In this document: positions 38,682 through 45,839 of the stretch, piece by piece
Layout: every line of letters begins with the position of its first letter
Numbering within the stretch: position 1 is the first letter of the stretch
NCBI RefSeq assembly: GCF_002234405.1
Contig: NZ_NMQT01000095.1
Coordinates: 1 to 45,839 of the forward strand
Source: Amycolatopsis thailandensis
GTDB taxonomy: Bacteria > Actinomycetota > Actinomycetes > Mycobacteriales > Pseudonocardiaceae
Length of the DNA: 45,839 nucleotides
Direction of reading: 5' to 3'
The notes under the pieces: model-generated
The model's database searches: none
What the model was told of the DNA's origin: nothing
Seen by the model: only the letters and a program-made list of their open reading frames with translations
Translations under genes and position numbers: made by a program

Positions 38682-40242
38682 GGGCCGCGGGAAACCCGAC
38701 GACCGGGGTGTCGCCCGCCCGGGCGGCCACCAGCGCGCCGGGCGCCGGGACGAGGGTGTGGCGGCCGGAGCCGGAAAGCAGGCCGCCGATCAGTTCCCCG
38801 GACGGCGGCCACGAAACCGGGAGAGTGGACGCCGGGGAGCCGTCGAGCTCCTGCCGGTGCACCACCATCCCGCCGCCGGGCGAGCCGCACAGGCGCAGGT
38901 ACGCCGTCGGCGTGGTGGCCTGTGCCCGCCGGTCCGGGCAGGCGGCGAGGTCGACGGCCGTCCCGCCGTCCAGTGTGGCCGCGGTCGTCTTCCCGTTTTC
39001 GTCGTGTTCGGAGACGGCCACCGGGCCGAGCGTGATCCGGGCAGGCGCCTTGGGGTCCATTGTGGACAGCAGGGTGCCGGTGGCGGCGTCGAGCACGACG
39101 TCGGTGTCCTTGCCGCTCGCCAGCCCCGAGTACCGCAGCGACAGGGAAACCTTGCCACCGCCGGGGGACGAGTGCAGGTAGTAGTCGGCCTTCTCGTCCG
39201 ACGGCCGGGCCACCGGCAGCCGGTGCTCCCAGCGCGGCGTGCCGGTGCGTTCGTCCAGGCCGAGCACGCCGATCCGGTCCTGGCACAGCAGCGGCGCCAG
39301 CACCACGTCACGGCCGCTCGCGGGCAGCGCGAACGGGGAAACGCAACCCTCGGGCGCCTTCCACGACCACAGCGGGCTTCCGGTGCGCAGGTCCAACGCG
39401 TCAACGCGGAAGTCGTTGTTCCCCAGGTAGGTGAGCGAAGGCAGCACGGTGGAGGTCGGCGCGAGCAGATCGGGCCCGTGCACGTCGTCGATCACCGTCT
39501 CCTGGACCGGAACGCCGGTGAACGCGTCGAGAATCGTGAGATGGTGGCGGCCCTTCCCGCCGTCGCGAGGAGCGAAGACGGCCAGCAGCAGAAGCCCGTC
39601 CGGAGTGGGGACGAGCGCGCGGACGTGGGCACCGGGCCGGGCGTAGGTCCAGCGCACCGCGCCCGTGGGCCCGTCGAGCGCGGTGACCCCGCCGCCGGTC
39701 CCGGCGACCGCCACCCCGGCGCCCGCCGCGACCACGTCGAGGACCGGTGAGGACGGGGTCCAGCTCCACGGCGCGGTCGTCACCCGATCGGCGAGCGCCG
39801 GCGCGGTGACGACAGTGCCCGGGCCGGCCGTCGTCGATCGCACGGCCAGCCCGGGCACGGTCGTCACAGCGGTCACCGTTCCCGCGGCGAGCACCGCCAC
39901 GAGCGGGACCGCGAACCACCAGCGGACCGGTCGTGGAAGGCCCGCCACCACCAGCGTGACGACGGCGGCGATCGCGAGCACCGCCGTCGAACTCCCCGGG
40001 GTGCCGCTGCCGAGGTCCGTGCTCAGGCAGTAGATCGCCCAGCCGGTGGCGCCTGCCGCGAAGACCAGCGCGGAAACCCTCGCCCCGGTGGATTTTCCGA
40101 ATGTCAGCAGGGCCGCGAGTACCGACGCCGCGGCGACCAGCGCCACTTCGAGATCCGGCCGGTCCGGGCGGACCGCCCCGCCGGAGAGGAACACCGCCAG
40201 TACCGCGCAGCCCGCGGCGAGCGCCGCGACCACCACTCCCAT
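38674..40242 (-). CDS. Membrane protein with PQQ-like beta-propeller
   Basis: 522 residues. About four N-terminal membrane segments (within residues 1-135) are followed by an extracellular domain of repeated beta blades: GGGVTALDGPTGAVRWTY, VDALDLRTGSPLWSWKAPEG, GVLGLDERTGTPRWEHRLP, VVLDAATGTLLSTM. This is the A-D-x-x-T-G-x-x-x-W blade pattern of PQQ-binding-like propellers (BamB type). There is no sign of a PQQ-dependent dehydrogenase active site, so it is more likely a binding or scaffold protein. Converges on the small unknown gene through the shared hairpin. Confidence 0.87.
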   Translation of the reverse strand: MGVVVAALAAGCAVLAVFLSGGAVRPDRPDLEVALVAAASVLAALLTFGKSTGARVSALVFAAGATGWAIYCLSTDLGSGTPGSSTAVLAIAAVVTLVVAGLPRPVRWWFAVPLVAVLAAGTVTAVTTVPGLAVRSTTAGPGTVVTAPALADRVTTAPWSWTPSSPVLDVVAAGAGVAVAGTGGGVTALDGPTGAVRWTYARPGAHVRALVPTPDGLLLLAVFAPRDGGKGRHHLTILDAFTGVPVQETVIDDVHGPDLLAPTSTVLPSLTYLGNNDFRVDALDLRTGSPLWSWKAPEGCVSPFALPASGRDVVLAPLLCQDRIGVLGLDERTGTPRWEHRLPVARPSDEKADYYLHSSPGGGKVSLSLRYSGLASGKDTDVVLDAATGTLLSTMDPKAPARITLGPVAVSEHDENGKTTAATLDGGTAVDLAACPDRRAQATTPTAYLRLCGSPGGGMVVHRQELDGSPASTLPVSWPPSGELIGGLLSGSGRHTLVPAPGALVAARAGDTPVVGFPAARP

Positions 40243-40291
40243 GATCGGATCCTGGCACGGCCGGAATCGCCGGGAGACCGTCGAAATGACG

Positions 40292-40975
40292 TCATCGCAG
40301 GCTCGTTCGCCGCCAGTGTTCGGCCGCCTCGCTCATGTCCTTGTGCAGATGCCGGAAGAACCGGCTGGTGGCCTCCAAACGCGCCCCGGCCGGACCGTCG
40401 AACAACCCGGCGCCCCGCCGGGTGACGTCCGCCCACGCGGTCATCGCGTCGAGACTGGCCTGCCAGGCCCGGTAGCCGAACTGATCGTCGACGACGTAGC
40501 GATAACGCCTGCCTTCGCGTACGCGGCCGATCAGCCCGCGTTGTTCCAGCCAGCCGACGGCCTTGGACACCGACGCGGGACTGACCTCCAGCCCGGCGGC
40601 GAGTTCGGCGGCGGTACTGCCGGCGGTGTCCCCGGTGAACAGGCAGGCCAGCACCCTGGCCATCATCGCCGGGACCCCGGTCGCGGCCATCATCCCGGCG
40701 AACTCGGTCTCGAAGTCCCGTAGCGCCTCCGGGGTGCGTTCGGCGGGTTCGGCGACCGGCGGCGGGCCCGGTTTGCGGCGGCGTGCCCGCCATCGCGTCG
40801 CTTGTTGCGCCCGGCCTGCCCGGTAGCCGTGCGCGCCGCCGTTGCGCGCCACCTCGCGGATGATCGTCGACTTCGGGCGGCCCATCCCGCGGGCGATCTC
40901 GGCGTAGGTGAGGCCCGCGGTCAAGCCCGAGGCGATCTGCCCGCGCTCGTCCTGGGTCAGGCGTTTTCCCGGCAC
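40292..40975 (-). CDS. Regulator joining an IS30-like HTH to a GbsR/MarR-like domain
   Basis: 227 residues. Residues 4-62 (RLTQDERGQIASGLTAGLTY, GRPKSTIIREVARNGGAHGY, RAGRAQQATRWRARR) closely follow the N-terminal helix-turn-helix of IS30 transposases. From about residue 80 a GbsR/MarR-like winged helix follows (FAGMMAATGVPAMMARVLAC, AAELAAGLEVSPASVSKAVG, LEQRGLIGRVREGRRYRY) with a helical tail. No transposase catalytic domain is present. The GTG at 40975, after GGGAG, is chosen; the frame is open far upstream but that part is antisense to the SDR gene. Diverges from the SDR gene and probably controls it. Confidence 0.85.
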   Translation of the reverse strand: MPGKRLTQDERGQIASGLTAGLTYAEIARGMGRPKSTIIREVARNGGAHGYRAGRAQQATRWRARRRKPGPPPVAEPAERTPEALRDFETEFAGMMAATGVPAMMARVLACLFTGDTAGSTAAELAAGLEVSPASVSKAVGWLEQRGLIGRVREGRRYRYVVDDQFGYRAWQASLDAMTAWADVTRRGAGLFDGPAGARLEATSRFFRHLHKDMSEAAEHWRRTSLR

Positions 40976-41012
40976 GCGTTCTCCCGCTCCGGTGCATTCA
41001 GCTCCATGGTCA

Positions 41013-41027
41013 TTGCATCGATTGTAA
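41013..41027. promoter_or_regulatory. Candidate operator TTGCATCGATTGTAA
   Basis: An imperfect 15-bp palindrome centred on TCGAT in the 144-bp region between the GbsR-like regulator and the SDR. It lies 37 bases upstream of the regulator's start and about 90 upstream of the SDR start. Confidence 0.45.
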
Positions 41028-41119
41028 GCGGTTAACCTGCGAATACAGCGATCTTGCGTTGTCGAGAATGGAAATCGGGTGTTTCGTGAGCGGTGAAGAG
41101 ACAAGGAGGTGCACCCGGG

Positions 41120-41935
41120 ATGACGACCAAGGTCTGCCTGGTCACCGGCACTTCGTCGGGGATCGGCCACGCCACCGCGCTGGAACTCTCGCGCGCCGGG
41201 CACACGGTCTACGGCGCCGCGAGGCGCGTGGAGAAGATGGACGATCTCCGTGCGGCGGGCGGCCGTGCGCTGAAGATGGACGCCAGGGACGAGGGCGATC
41301 TCCGCCGCGCCGTCGACACCGTTCTCGAAGAGCAGGGAAGGATCGACGTCCTGGTCAACAACGCCGGGACCGTCCTGCACGGCGCCATCGAGGACGTGCC
41401 GCTGGACAGCGCGCGTGACCAGCTCGAAGTCAATCTCCTCGCGCCGGCGCGGCTGGTGCAGCTCGTGCTGCCCGCCATGCGGGAGCGGCGGTCCGGCACG
41501 ATCGTCAACGTCTCGTCGATCGGCGGCGAGATCGCCTTGCCGTTCGGCGCTTGGTACTACGCGTCGAAGCACGCGCTCGAAGCCTTCTCCGACACGCTGC
41601 GCATGGAGGTCGAGCCCTTCGGCGTCGACGTCGTGATCATCCAGCCGGGCATCATCAAGACCGAGTTCGAAGATCGGACGTCCGCGCAGCTGCGGGAGAT
41701 CTCCGGCGGCGGGGCGTACGGGGCGATGGCGGAAGCCATGGCGAGGCACGGCGAAACGGGACTCAGCGACGGCTCCGACCCCGCTGTCGTCGTGGAAGCC
41801 ATCCGTGCCGCCATCGAGTCGGACCATCCGGAAACGCGCTACGCCGTCGGGCACCTCGCCGTGAAACTCCTGGAACTCAACAGGACCCTGCCGGACCGCG
41901 AATTCGACAAGCTCGCCACGCGCGCGACGCACTAG
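41120..41935 (+). CDS. Short-chain dehydrogenase/reductase
   Basis: 271 residues, classical SDR: cofactor loop TGTSSGIG (9-16), NNAG (80-83), catalytic Ser133, Tyr146 and Lys150 in YYASK. The ARR after the second strand suggests NADP(H). Substrate unknown. The ATG at 41120 is nine bases after a near-perfect AAGGAGGT; an upstream in-frame ATG at 41093 lacks such a site. Its TAG stop codon shares CTAG with the stop of the converging small membrane gene. Confidence 0.93.
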   Translation: MTTKVCLVTGTSSGIGHATALELSRAGHTVYGAARRVEKMDDLRAAGGRALKMDARDEGDLRRAVDTVLEEQGRIDVLVNNAGTVLHGAIEDVPLDSARDQLEVNLLAPARLVQLVLPAMRERRSGTIVNVSSIGGEIALPFGAWYYASKHALEAFSDTLRMEVEPFGVDVVIIQPGIIKTEFEDRTSAQLREISGGGAYGAMAEAMARHGETGLSDGSDPAVVVEAIRAAIESDHPETRYAVGHLAVKLLELNRTLPDREFDKLATRATH

Positions 41936-42153
41936 CCCGTCCGGCGGCGTGCGCGCGCGACGCCGACCCACAGCAGGATCGACACGAGGGCACCCGGCGC
42001 CGCCGTCAGGTACACCGGCCACGCGCGGAAGTCCGACATCCACAGCATGGCGACCAGGCCGAGGGTGATCAACGTCCACGCCAACGCGAGAGTGCCGCCT
42101 CTTCGCCGCCAGCGGGCGGCGAGGCCGCGCATCCTGTTCTCTGCTCGGATCAC
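41932..42153 (-). CDS. Small two-segment membrane protein
   Basis: 73 residues with a basic N-terminus (RMRGLAARWRRRGG) and two hydrophobic segments (about 22-39 and 44-64), ending in ARARRRTG. No family recognised. GTG at 42153 or ATG at 42132 could both start it. The clean two-helix topology and placement between two annotated genes make it likely real, but short high-GC frames are easily spurious. Confidence 0.6.
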   Translation of the reverse strand: MIRAENRMRGLAARWRRRGGTLALAWTLITLGLVAMLWMSDFRAWPVYLTAAPGALVSILLWVGVARARRRTG

Positions 42154-42194
42154 ACCGGTGGGTACCCGCTCGGTGCCTGGTCAACCCCAAGAAA

Positions 42195-42812
42195 TCAGGC
42201 GCGCAGGTAACCGGTGATCATCGCCACGAGTTCGTTCTCGAGCCGGGTGAGGTCGATGGAGTCGGGGGCGGCGATGAGCTGATGCACGGTCAGCTCCACG
42301 GTCGACGTGACGAGCCGGGCCGCGGTGTCCTTGTCCCGGACACGGACTTCGGGATGGACGTTGAGCAGATCGAGCAGATCGTCGATCATCTCCCACTTCA
42401 CCCGGGTGACCCGCTCCAGTATTTCGCCGGAACGGGGCGCCTGCTCGATCATGATCCGCAGGAGCTGCGGGTCGTCGAGATGATTGTCGATCACCGTGCG
42501 CACGAACGCCCTGATGATGGTCTCCAGTGATTCGGACGATTCCTTGTAACGGCGCAGCGTCGCGGTGCCGCGGTCGCCGTCGAGGTGGCGGGTCAGCAGC
42601 TCGGCCAGGATCGCGTCCTTGTTCGGGTAGTACTGATACAGCGAACCGATCGAGACGCGGGCCTGTTCGGCGATCCGGTTCGTGGTCCCCGCGGAGTAGC
42701 CGTACTCGGCGAAAATGTGAGCAGCGGCGGCGAGGATGCGCTGCCGGGTCAGCTCGGCCCGGACCTGACGAGGCTGTTTACGTGGCTGGATGCGGCGCTG
42801 GTCCGACGTCAT
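42195..42812 (-). CDS. TetR-family transcriptional regulator
   Basis: 205 residues. The N-terminal helix-turn-helix is unmistakable: RQRILAAAAHIFAEYGYSAG, TTNRIAEQARVSIGSLYQYY, PNKDAILAELL. The helical C-terminal ligand domain is typical in length. ATG at 42812 with GGGAG five bases upstream. Diverges from the PPOX gene across 67 bp that contain an 18-bp palindrome, so it most likely represses the flavoprotein/reductase pair. Confidence 0.94.
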   Translation of the reverse strand: MTSDQRRIQPRKQPRQVRAELTRQRILAAAAHIFAEYGYSAGTTNRIAEQARVSIGSLYQYYPNKDAILAELLTRHLDGDRGTATLRRYKESSESLETIIRAFVRTVIDNHLDDPQLLRIMIEQAPRSGEILERVTRVKWEMIDDLLDLLNVHPEVRVRDKDTAARLVTSTVELTVHQLIAAPDSIDLTRLENELVAMITGYLRA

Positions 42813-42858
42813 GGCACTCCCGGTGAAGCGGCCTGAAAGCGAGTAGCGGGCAGACTGA

Positions 42859-42876
42859 ACAATTGCTCATAATTGT
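42859..42876. promoter_or_regulatory. TetR operator overlapping a leaderless -10
   Basis: ACAATT (42859-42864) and AATTGT (42871-42876) form a perfect palindrome around GCTCAT. CATAAT (42868-42873), close to the consensus -10, lies inside it and ends six bases before the PPOX ATG. Repressor binding would therefore block the -10 of a leaderless transcript directly. Confidence 0.7.
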
Positions 42877-42879
42877 GCC

Positions 42880-43521
42880 ATGACCAGCAGTTATCTCGTC
42901 AATGAGACGCGTCCGCGCCGGATCTCGTACGAGGAGGTGCGTGCCCGGCTCGGCGAGCCGGAGGCGATGATCAAGGCCAAGGTCCACGACCGCGTCGACA
43001 GGCACGGCCACCGGTTCATCGCCCATTCGCCGTTCGTGGCGATGGCGACCGCGGACGCGACCGGCCTGCCCGACTGCTCACCGCGCGGCGACTACCCGGG
43101 TTTCGTCAAGGTGCTCGACGAACGCACCCTCGCCATCCCCGACCGGCCGGGCAACAAACTCGCCGACTCGTTCCGCAACCTCGCCGAGAACGACGGGATC
43201 GGGTTGATGTTCGTGGTCCCGGGGATGCGGGAAGTGTTCCGGGTCAACGGTCACGCGTATCCCACCGACGAACCGGACGTGCTCGCCCGGATGCGCACCG
43301 AAGGCAAGGCGGCGGAACTGGCGATCATCGTGGAGGTCGCCGAGACGTTCTTCCACTGCGGGCGCGCGCTGGTCCGGTCCCGGCTCTGGGATCCCGCGAG
43401 CCAGGCACTGGCCGACGAATTGCCGTCCGCGGGCGAGATCGCCACCGAGCAGATGGGCCTCGACGTCGATCCGTCGGTGCTGGAGGAGATGCTCGAAACC
43501 AGCTACCGGCAGCTGTACTGA
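42880..43521 (+). CDS. PPOX-type FMN-dependent flavoprotein
   Basis: 213 residues of the pyridoxamine-5-phosphate-oxidase-like split-barrel superfamily: SPFVAMATADATGLPDCSPRGD and LAIPDRPGNKLADSFRNLAE form the FMN site, followed by VFRVNGHAYPTDEPDV. It resembles the MSMEG_1061-type group of FMN-dependent PPOX proteins rather than true PdxH. Substrate unknown. No ribosome-binding site before the ATG; see the leaderless promoter. The reductase gene follows directly, so the pair may form an electron-transfer system. Confidence 0.9.
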   Translation: MTSSYLVNETRPRRISYEEVRARLGEPEAMIKAKVHDRVDRHGHRFIAHSPFVAMATADATGLPDCSPRGDYPGFVKVLDERTLAIPDRPGNKLADSFRNLAENDGIGLMFVVPGMREVFRVNGHAYPTDEPDVLARMRTEGKAAELAIIVEVAETFFHCGRALVRSRLWDPASQALADELPSAGEIATEQMGLDVDPSVLEEMLETSYRQLY

Positions 43522-43534
43522 GGTGATTCCCTTG

Positions 43535-44431
43535 ATGCAACAGACCATTCTCGACCGCGTCGAGCCGGTCGCCGAAGGCACCGTCTCCCTCGTCCTGCGC
43601 GGGGCCGACGGCCCGCTGGCCCCTTGGGAGCCGGGCGCGCATATCGACCTGGCGCTGCCGAACTGGCTGACCAGGCAGTATTCGCTGTGCGGGGATCCGG
43701 CCGATCGCGGCAGCTACCGGGTCGCCGTCCGGCACGACCGGCTCAGCCGGGGCGGTTCGGAGTACATCCACCTGTTCCTCCGCGCGGGCCGCACCCTCGA
43801 TGTCTCGTTGCCGCGCAACAACTTCCCCTTGCTGCCGGCGCCGGAGTACTTGTTCATCGCGGGCGGGATCGGGATCACTCCCGTCCTGTCGATGATGGCG
43901 GCGGCGGGCACTTCGGCCAGGTTGGTGTACGTGGGCAGGTCGGTGGCCACCATGCCATTCGTCGCCGAACTCCAGGCCGCCTACGGTGACCGGGTGCAGG
44001 TCCACGCCACCGACGAACACGGCAGGCCTGACTTCGCAGCCTTGGCGGCCGGACTCGGTCCGCGGGCACTGGTTTACTGCTGTGGCCCCGCTTCGATGCT
44101 CGACGCGGCCGAGGCGGCGTTTCCCGCGCCGGGGTTGCATCTTGAGCGTTTCCAGCCGGTGGTCAAGGAATTCGCGCCGAATGCCCCGTTCGAAGTGAAC
44201 TGTGTCCGATCAGGACGGACGGTGGCCGTCGCGGCGGAGGAGTCCTTGTTGGACGCTTTACGCCACGCGGGGTACCCGATCCAGTCCGGATGCCGCGAAG
44301 GGGTTTGCGGCAGCTGCGAGATCGGCGTCGTCGGTGGTGAACCGGAGCACCGCGACGACATCGGCGCACCGCCGGGGCGCATGTACTGCTGTGTCTCGCG
44401 TGCGTCCTCGCGGCTCGACCTCGACCTCTGA
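43535..44431 (+). CDS. PDR/VanB-type 2Fe-2S flavin oxidoreductase
   Basis: 298 residues: a flavin-binding barrel (RQYSLCGDPADRGSYRVAV), an NAD(P)-binding domain (YLFIAGGIGITPVLSMM, VYCCGPASML) and a C-terminal plant-type 2Fe-2S ferredoxin with CREGVCGSC (C253, C258, C261) and a fourth Cys at 285/286. This is the layout of phthalate-dioxygenase-reductase/VanB proteins, which pass electrons from NAD(P)H to an oxygenase. No oxygenase is adjacent; the PPOX protein or a distant P450 could be the acceptor. ATG 43535 is preferred, nine bases after GAGGTG; a GTG at 43523 is part of that site. Confidence 0.92.
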   Translation: MQQTILDRVEPVAEGTVSLVLRGADGPLAPWEPGAHIDLALPNWLTRQYSLCGDPADRGSYRVAVRHDRLSRGGSEYIHLFLRAGRTLDVSLPRNNFPLLPAPEYLFIAGGIGITPVLSMMAAAGTSARLVYVGRSVATMPFVAELQAAYGDRVQVHATDEHGRPDFAALAAGLGPRALVYCCGPASMLDAAEAAFPAPGLHLERFQPVVKEFAPNAPFEVNCVRSGRTVAVAAEESLLDALRHAGYPIQSGCREGVCGSCEIGVVGGEPEHRDDIGAPPGRMYCCVSRASSRLDLDL

Positions 44432-44465
44432 CCCCGTCGTATACGGCTTGTCGGCGGCCGGTGGC

Positions 44466-44471
44466 TAGGCT
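44466..44471 (+). promoter_or_regulatory. Possible leaderless -10, TAGGCT
   Basis: TAGGCT ends six bases before the esterase ATG and there is no Shine-Dalgarno sequence, consistent with a leaderless transcript separate from the reductase operon. Confidence 0.45.
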
Positions 44472-44477
44472 CGCGCG

Positions 44478-45434
44478 ATGGTCGAGCCCGCATACGATCC
44501 CGAACTCGCCGCCGTGTTGCCCGCGCTGGCGGGGCATGTCCCGGTCGGCATGACGGCGGAACAGCTGGAGCGCTATCGGTCGTTGAAGTTCCCGTCCATC
44601 GAAGAGCAGATCGGCGATCGCCCGGTCACCTGGACCGATCACACGATCCCCGGGCATGGCGGCGCGGAGATCGTGGTCTCGGTCATCGCGCGCGAGGATC
44701 ATCGCGGTGGCGGGCCGGGGATCTATCACGTCCACGGCGGCGGAATGGTGATGGCCGACCGGTTCGCGTCGGTGCACCCGCTCGTCGAGTGGGCGATGAA
44801 GTACGACGCTGTCGCGGTCACCGTCGAATTCCGCCGCGCGCCGGAACATCCGCATCCGGTGCCGGTGGAGGACTGCTACGCCGGTCTGGAGTGGATGGCC
44901 GCGCACGCGGACGAGCTGGGCTTCGACCCCGGACGGCTGGTCATCTTCGGCGGGAGCGGCGGCGGTGGCCTGGCCGCTGGTGTCACGCTGATGGCGCGCG
45001 ACCGAGGCGGGCCGGTGTTGTCCGGTCAGTTGCTCCAATGCCCGATGATCGACGATCGCAACGAGACCGTGTCGGCGCGGGAATACGACGGCGTCGGCGT
45101 CTGGGACCGGACCAGCAACCTGACGGCGTGGACGATGGTCCTGGGGGAGCGGCGGGGCGCGCCGGACGTCTCGCCCTACGCGGCTCCGGCGCGCGCGACG
45201 GATCTCAGCGGATTGCCTCCGACGTTCATCGACGTCGGCGCCGTCGAGGTGTTCCGGGACGAGGCCGTGGCCTACGCGAGCGCGATCTGGGCCGCCGGAG
45301 GAGAGGCGGAACTGCACGTCTGGGGCGGCGCCTTCCACGGTTTTCACGACCTCGCGCCGGAATCGGCCGTCGCCCGATCGTGCCTCGCCGCGCGGGAATC
45401 GTGGCTGGACCGGCTGCTCGCCAGAGGTGAATGA
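44478..45434 (+). CDS. HSL-family (GDXG) esterase, alpha/beta hydrolase
   Basis: 318 residues. Oxyanion motif HGGG (near 85-88, in YHVHGGGMVM), nucleophile elbow GGSGGG with Ser160, acid in DVGAVEVFRDEAV and catalytic His in GGAFHGFHDL, the hormone-sensitive-lipase pattern. No signal peptide; a cytoplasmic esterase or lipase for short acyl chains is likely. Follows the PPOX/reductase pair by 46 bp but appears to have its own promoter. Confidence 0.92.
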   Translation: MVEPAYDPELAAVLPALAGHVPVGMTAEQLERYRSLKFPSIEEQIGDRPVTWTDHTIPGHGGAEIVVSVIAREDHRGGGPGIYHVHGGGMVMADRFASVHPLVEWAMKYDAVAVTVEFRRAPEHPHPVPVEDCYAGLEWMAAHADELGFDPGRLVIFGGSGGGGLAAGVTLMARDRGGPVLSGQLLQCPMIDDRNETVSAREYDGVGVWDRTSNLTAWTMVLGERRGAPDVSPYAAPARATDLSGLPPTFIDVGAVEVFRDEAVAYASAIWAAGGEAELHVWGGAFHGFHDLAPESAVARSCLAARESWLDRLLARGE

Positions 45435-45518
45435 ATTTCCCCGAATTGCCGCGAGGGGAAAGCGGTGTAACCCTGGTCATACCGAACGACACCACCACCA
45501 CGAAGTACAGGAGTCGTT

Positions 45519-45815
45519 ATGACCACCACGGAAATGCCCGCTGTCCACGAATGCACGGTCAGCGGATGTTCCTACAACCACGACGGCTGCCACGCTTTCG
45601 CCATCACGGTGGGCGGCGGCAACGGCTCGGCCGATTGCGGAACGTTCGTCCCGCTGAACACCAAAGGCGGACTCGATCGGGTGACCGCGCAGGTGGGTGC
45701 CTGCTCCCGGTCCGATTGCAAGCACAATTCCGCTTTGGAATGCACCGCTTCGAGTGTCCGCGTCGGGCCGGGTGAAGGCGACCACGCCGCGAATTGCCTG
45801 ACCTACGCCAAGTAA
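45519..45815 (+). CDS. DUF1540 Cys-rich mini-protein
   Basis: 98 residues made of two similar halves, each with four cysteines (C12, C17, C24, C40 and C62, C67, C75, C93) in the spacing C-x4-C-x6/7-C-x15/17-C. This is a tandem DUF1540 protein; metal binding is suggested by the Cys pattern but unproven. AGGAG lies about seven bases before the ATG. The 84-bp region upstream holds no other gene. A copy of the AAGTACATGAAGGCCCC repeat begins 7 bases after its stop codon. Confidence 0.9.
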   Translation: MTTTEMPAVHECTVSGCSYNHDGCHAFAITVGGGNGSADCGTFVPLNTKGGLDRVTAQVGACSRSDCKHNSALECTASSVRVGPGEGDHAANCLTYAK

Positions 45816-45822
45816 GCGGTAA

Positions 45823-45839
45823 GTACATGAAGGCCCCCT
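45823..45839 (+). repeat. Edge copy of the AAGTACATGAAGGCCCC repeat
   Basis: The window ends in AAGTACATGAAGGCCCC plus CT, the same element as at 18548 and, inverted, at position 1. It is cut by the window edge. Confidence 0.7.

Noticed and set aside
38674..40242. PQQ-dependent dehydrogenase
   Set aside because: Only generic beta-propeller blade motifs are visible; no cofactor-binding or catalytic residues can be identified.
40795..40975. Remnant of an IS30 insertion sequence
   Set aside because: The IS30-like HTH is in frame with an intact regulator domain, there are no terminal inverted repeats or target duplications, and no catalytic domain fragment is visible.
40976..42190. N-terminal extension of the 40292 regulator frame to 42190
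   Set aside because: The extension is antisense to the SDR gene and small membrane gene, and a GTG with a good ribosome-binding site at 40975 begins the conserved domain.

Overview
The window reads as chromosomal DNA of a high-GC actinomycete. Codons end mostly in G or C, GTG and TTG starts are common, and several genes seem to start without a leader. Protein families (RDD/SpoIIM/MoxR/DUF58 locus, SARP-type regulator, modular PKS, DrrAB-like exporter, neutral zinc metallopeptidases) fit Pseudonocardiaceae. The intergenic hairpins with a TGAAGGCCTCCTT core recall Amycolatopsis; this is memory, not a search. There are 38 protein genes. I saw no tRNA, rRNA, CRISPR array, integrase or intact insertion sequence.

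Layout. 1-7.2 kb (minus strand): two tandem DUF2207 membrane proteins, an active and an inactive M16 peptidase, and NudC; the second DUF2207 gene starts inside a palindromic repeat and has an apparent one-base frameshift. 7.3-18.5 kb: a cell-envelope locus. An RDD protein and a SpoIIM protein diverge; a secreted Cys-rich protein follows; a five-gene minus-strand operon (GPDPase-type membrane protein, DUF4129, DUF4350, MoxR, DUF58) runs toward it. Two paralogous membrane-anchored zinc metallopeptidases flank the block. 18.5-19.0 kb is gene-free and packed with palindromes. 19.0-21.6 kb: a membrane protein with a YtrA-like GntR repressor behind a perfect operator, then a MarR/EamA exporter divergon.

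21.6-35.5 kb looks like a small, orphan natural-product cluster: a single-gene PKS (CoA ligase-ACP-KS-AT-DH-KR-ACP, no thioesterase), a secreted alpha/beta hydrolase, a cytochrome P450, a DrrAB-like exporter and a 1041-residue AfsR/SARP-like regulator. Between the P450 and exporter genes lie five CTGACAC heptamers, three of them exactly 11 bp apart and all but one step in 11/22-bp register. That is the layout SARP proteins are known to bind, and it links regulator and targets from sequence alone.

35.5-45.8 kb: a secreted PEBP protein; a membrane protein joining an HTH to an NBR1-like Ig domain; a secreted peptidoglycan-binding M15-like peptidase with a UUCG-loop terminator; a beta-propeller membrane protein; an IS30-HTH/GbsR-like regulator diverging from an SDR; a TetR gene diverging from a PPOX flavoprotein and a 2Fe-2S reductase; an HSL-type esterase; and a DUF1540 mini-protein. 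The window begins and ends in copies of one short repeat, AAGTACATGAAGGCCCC.
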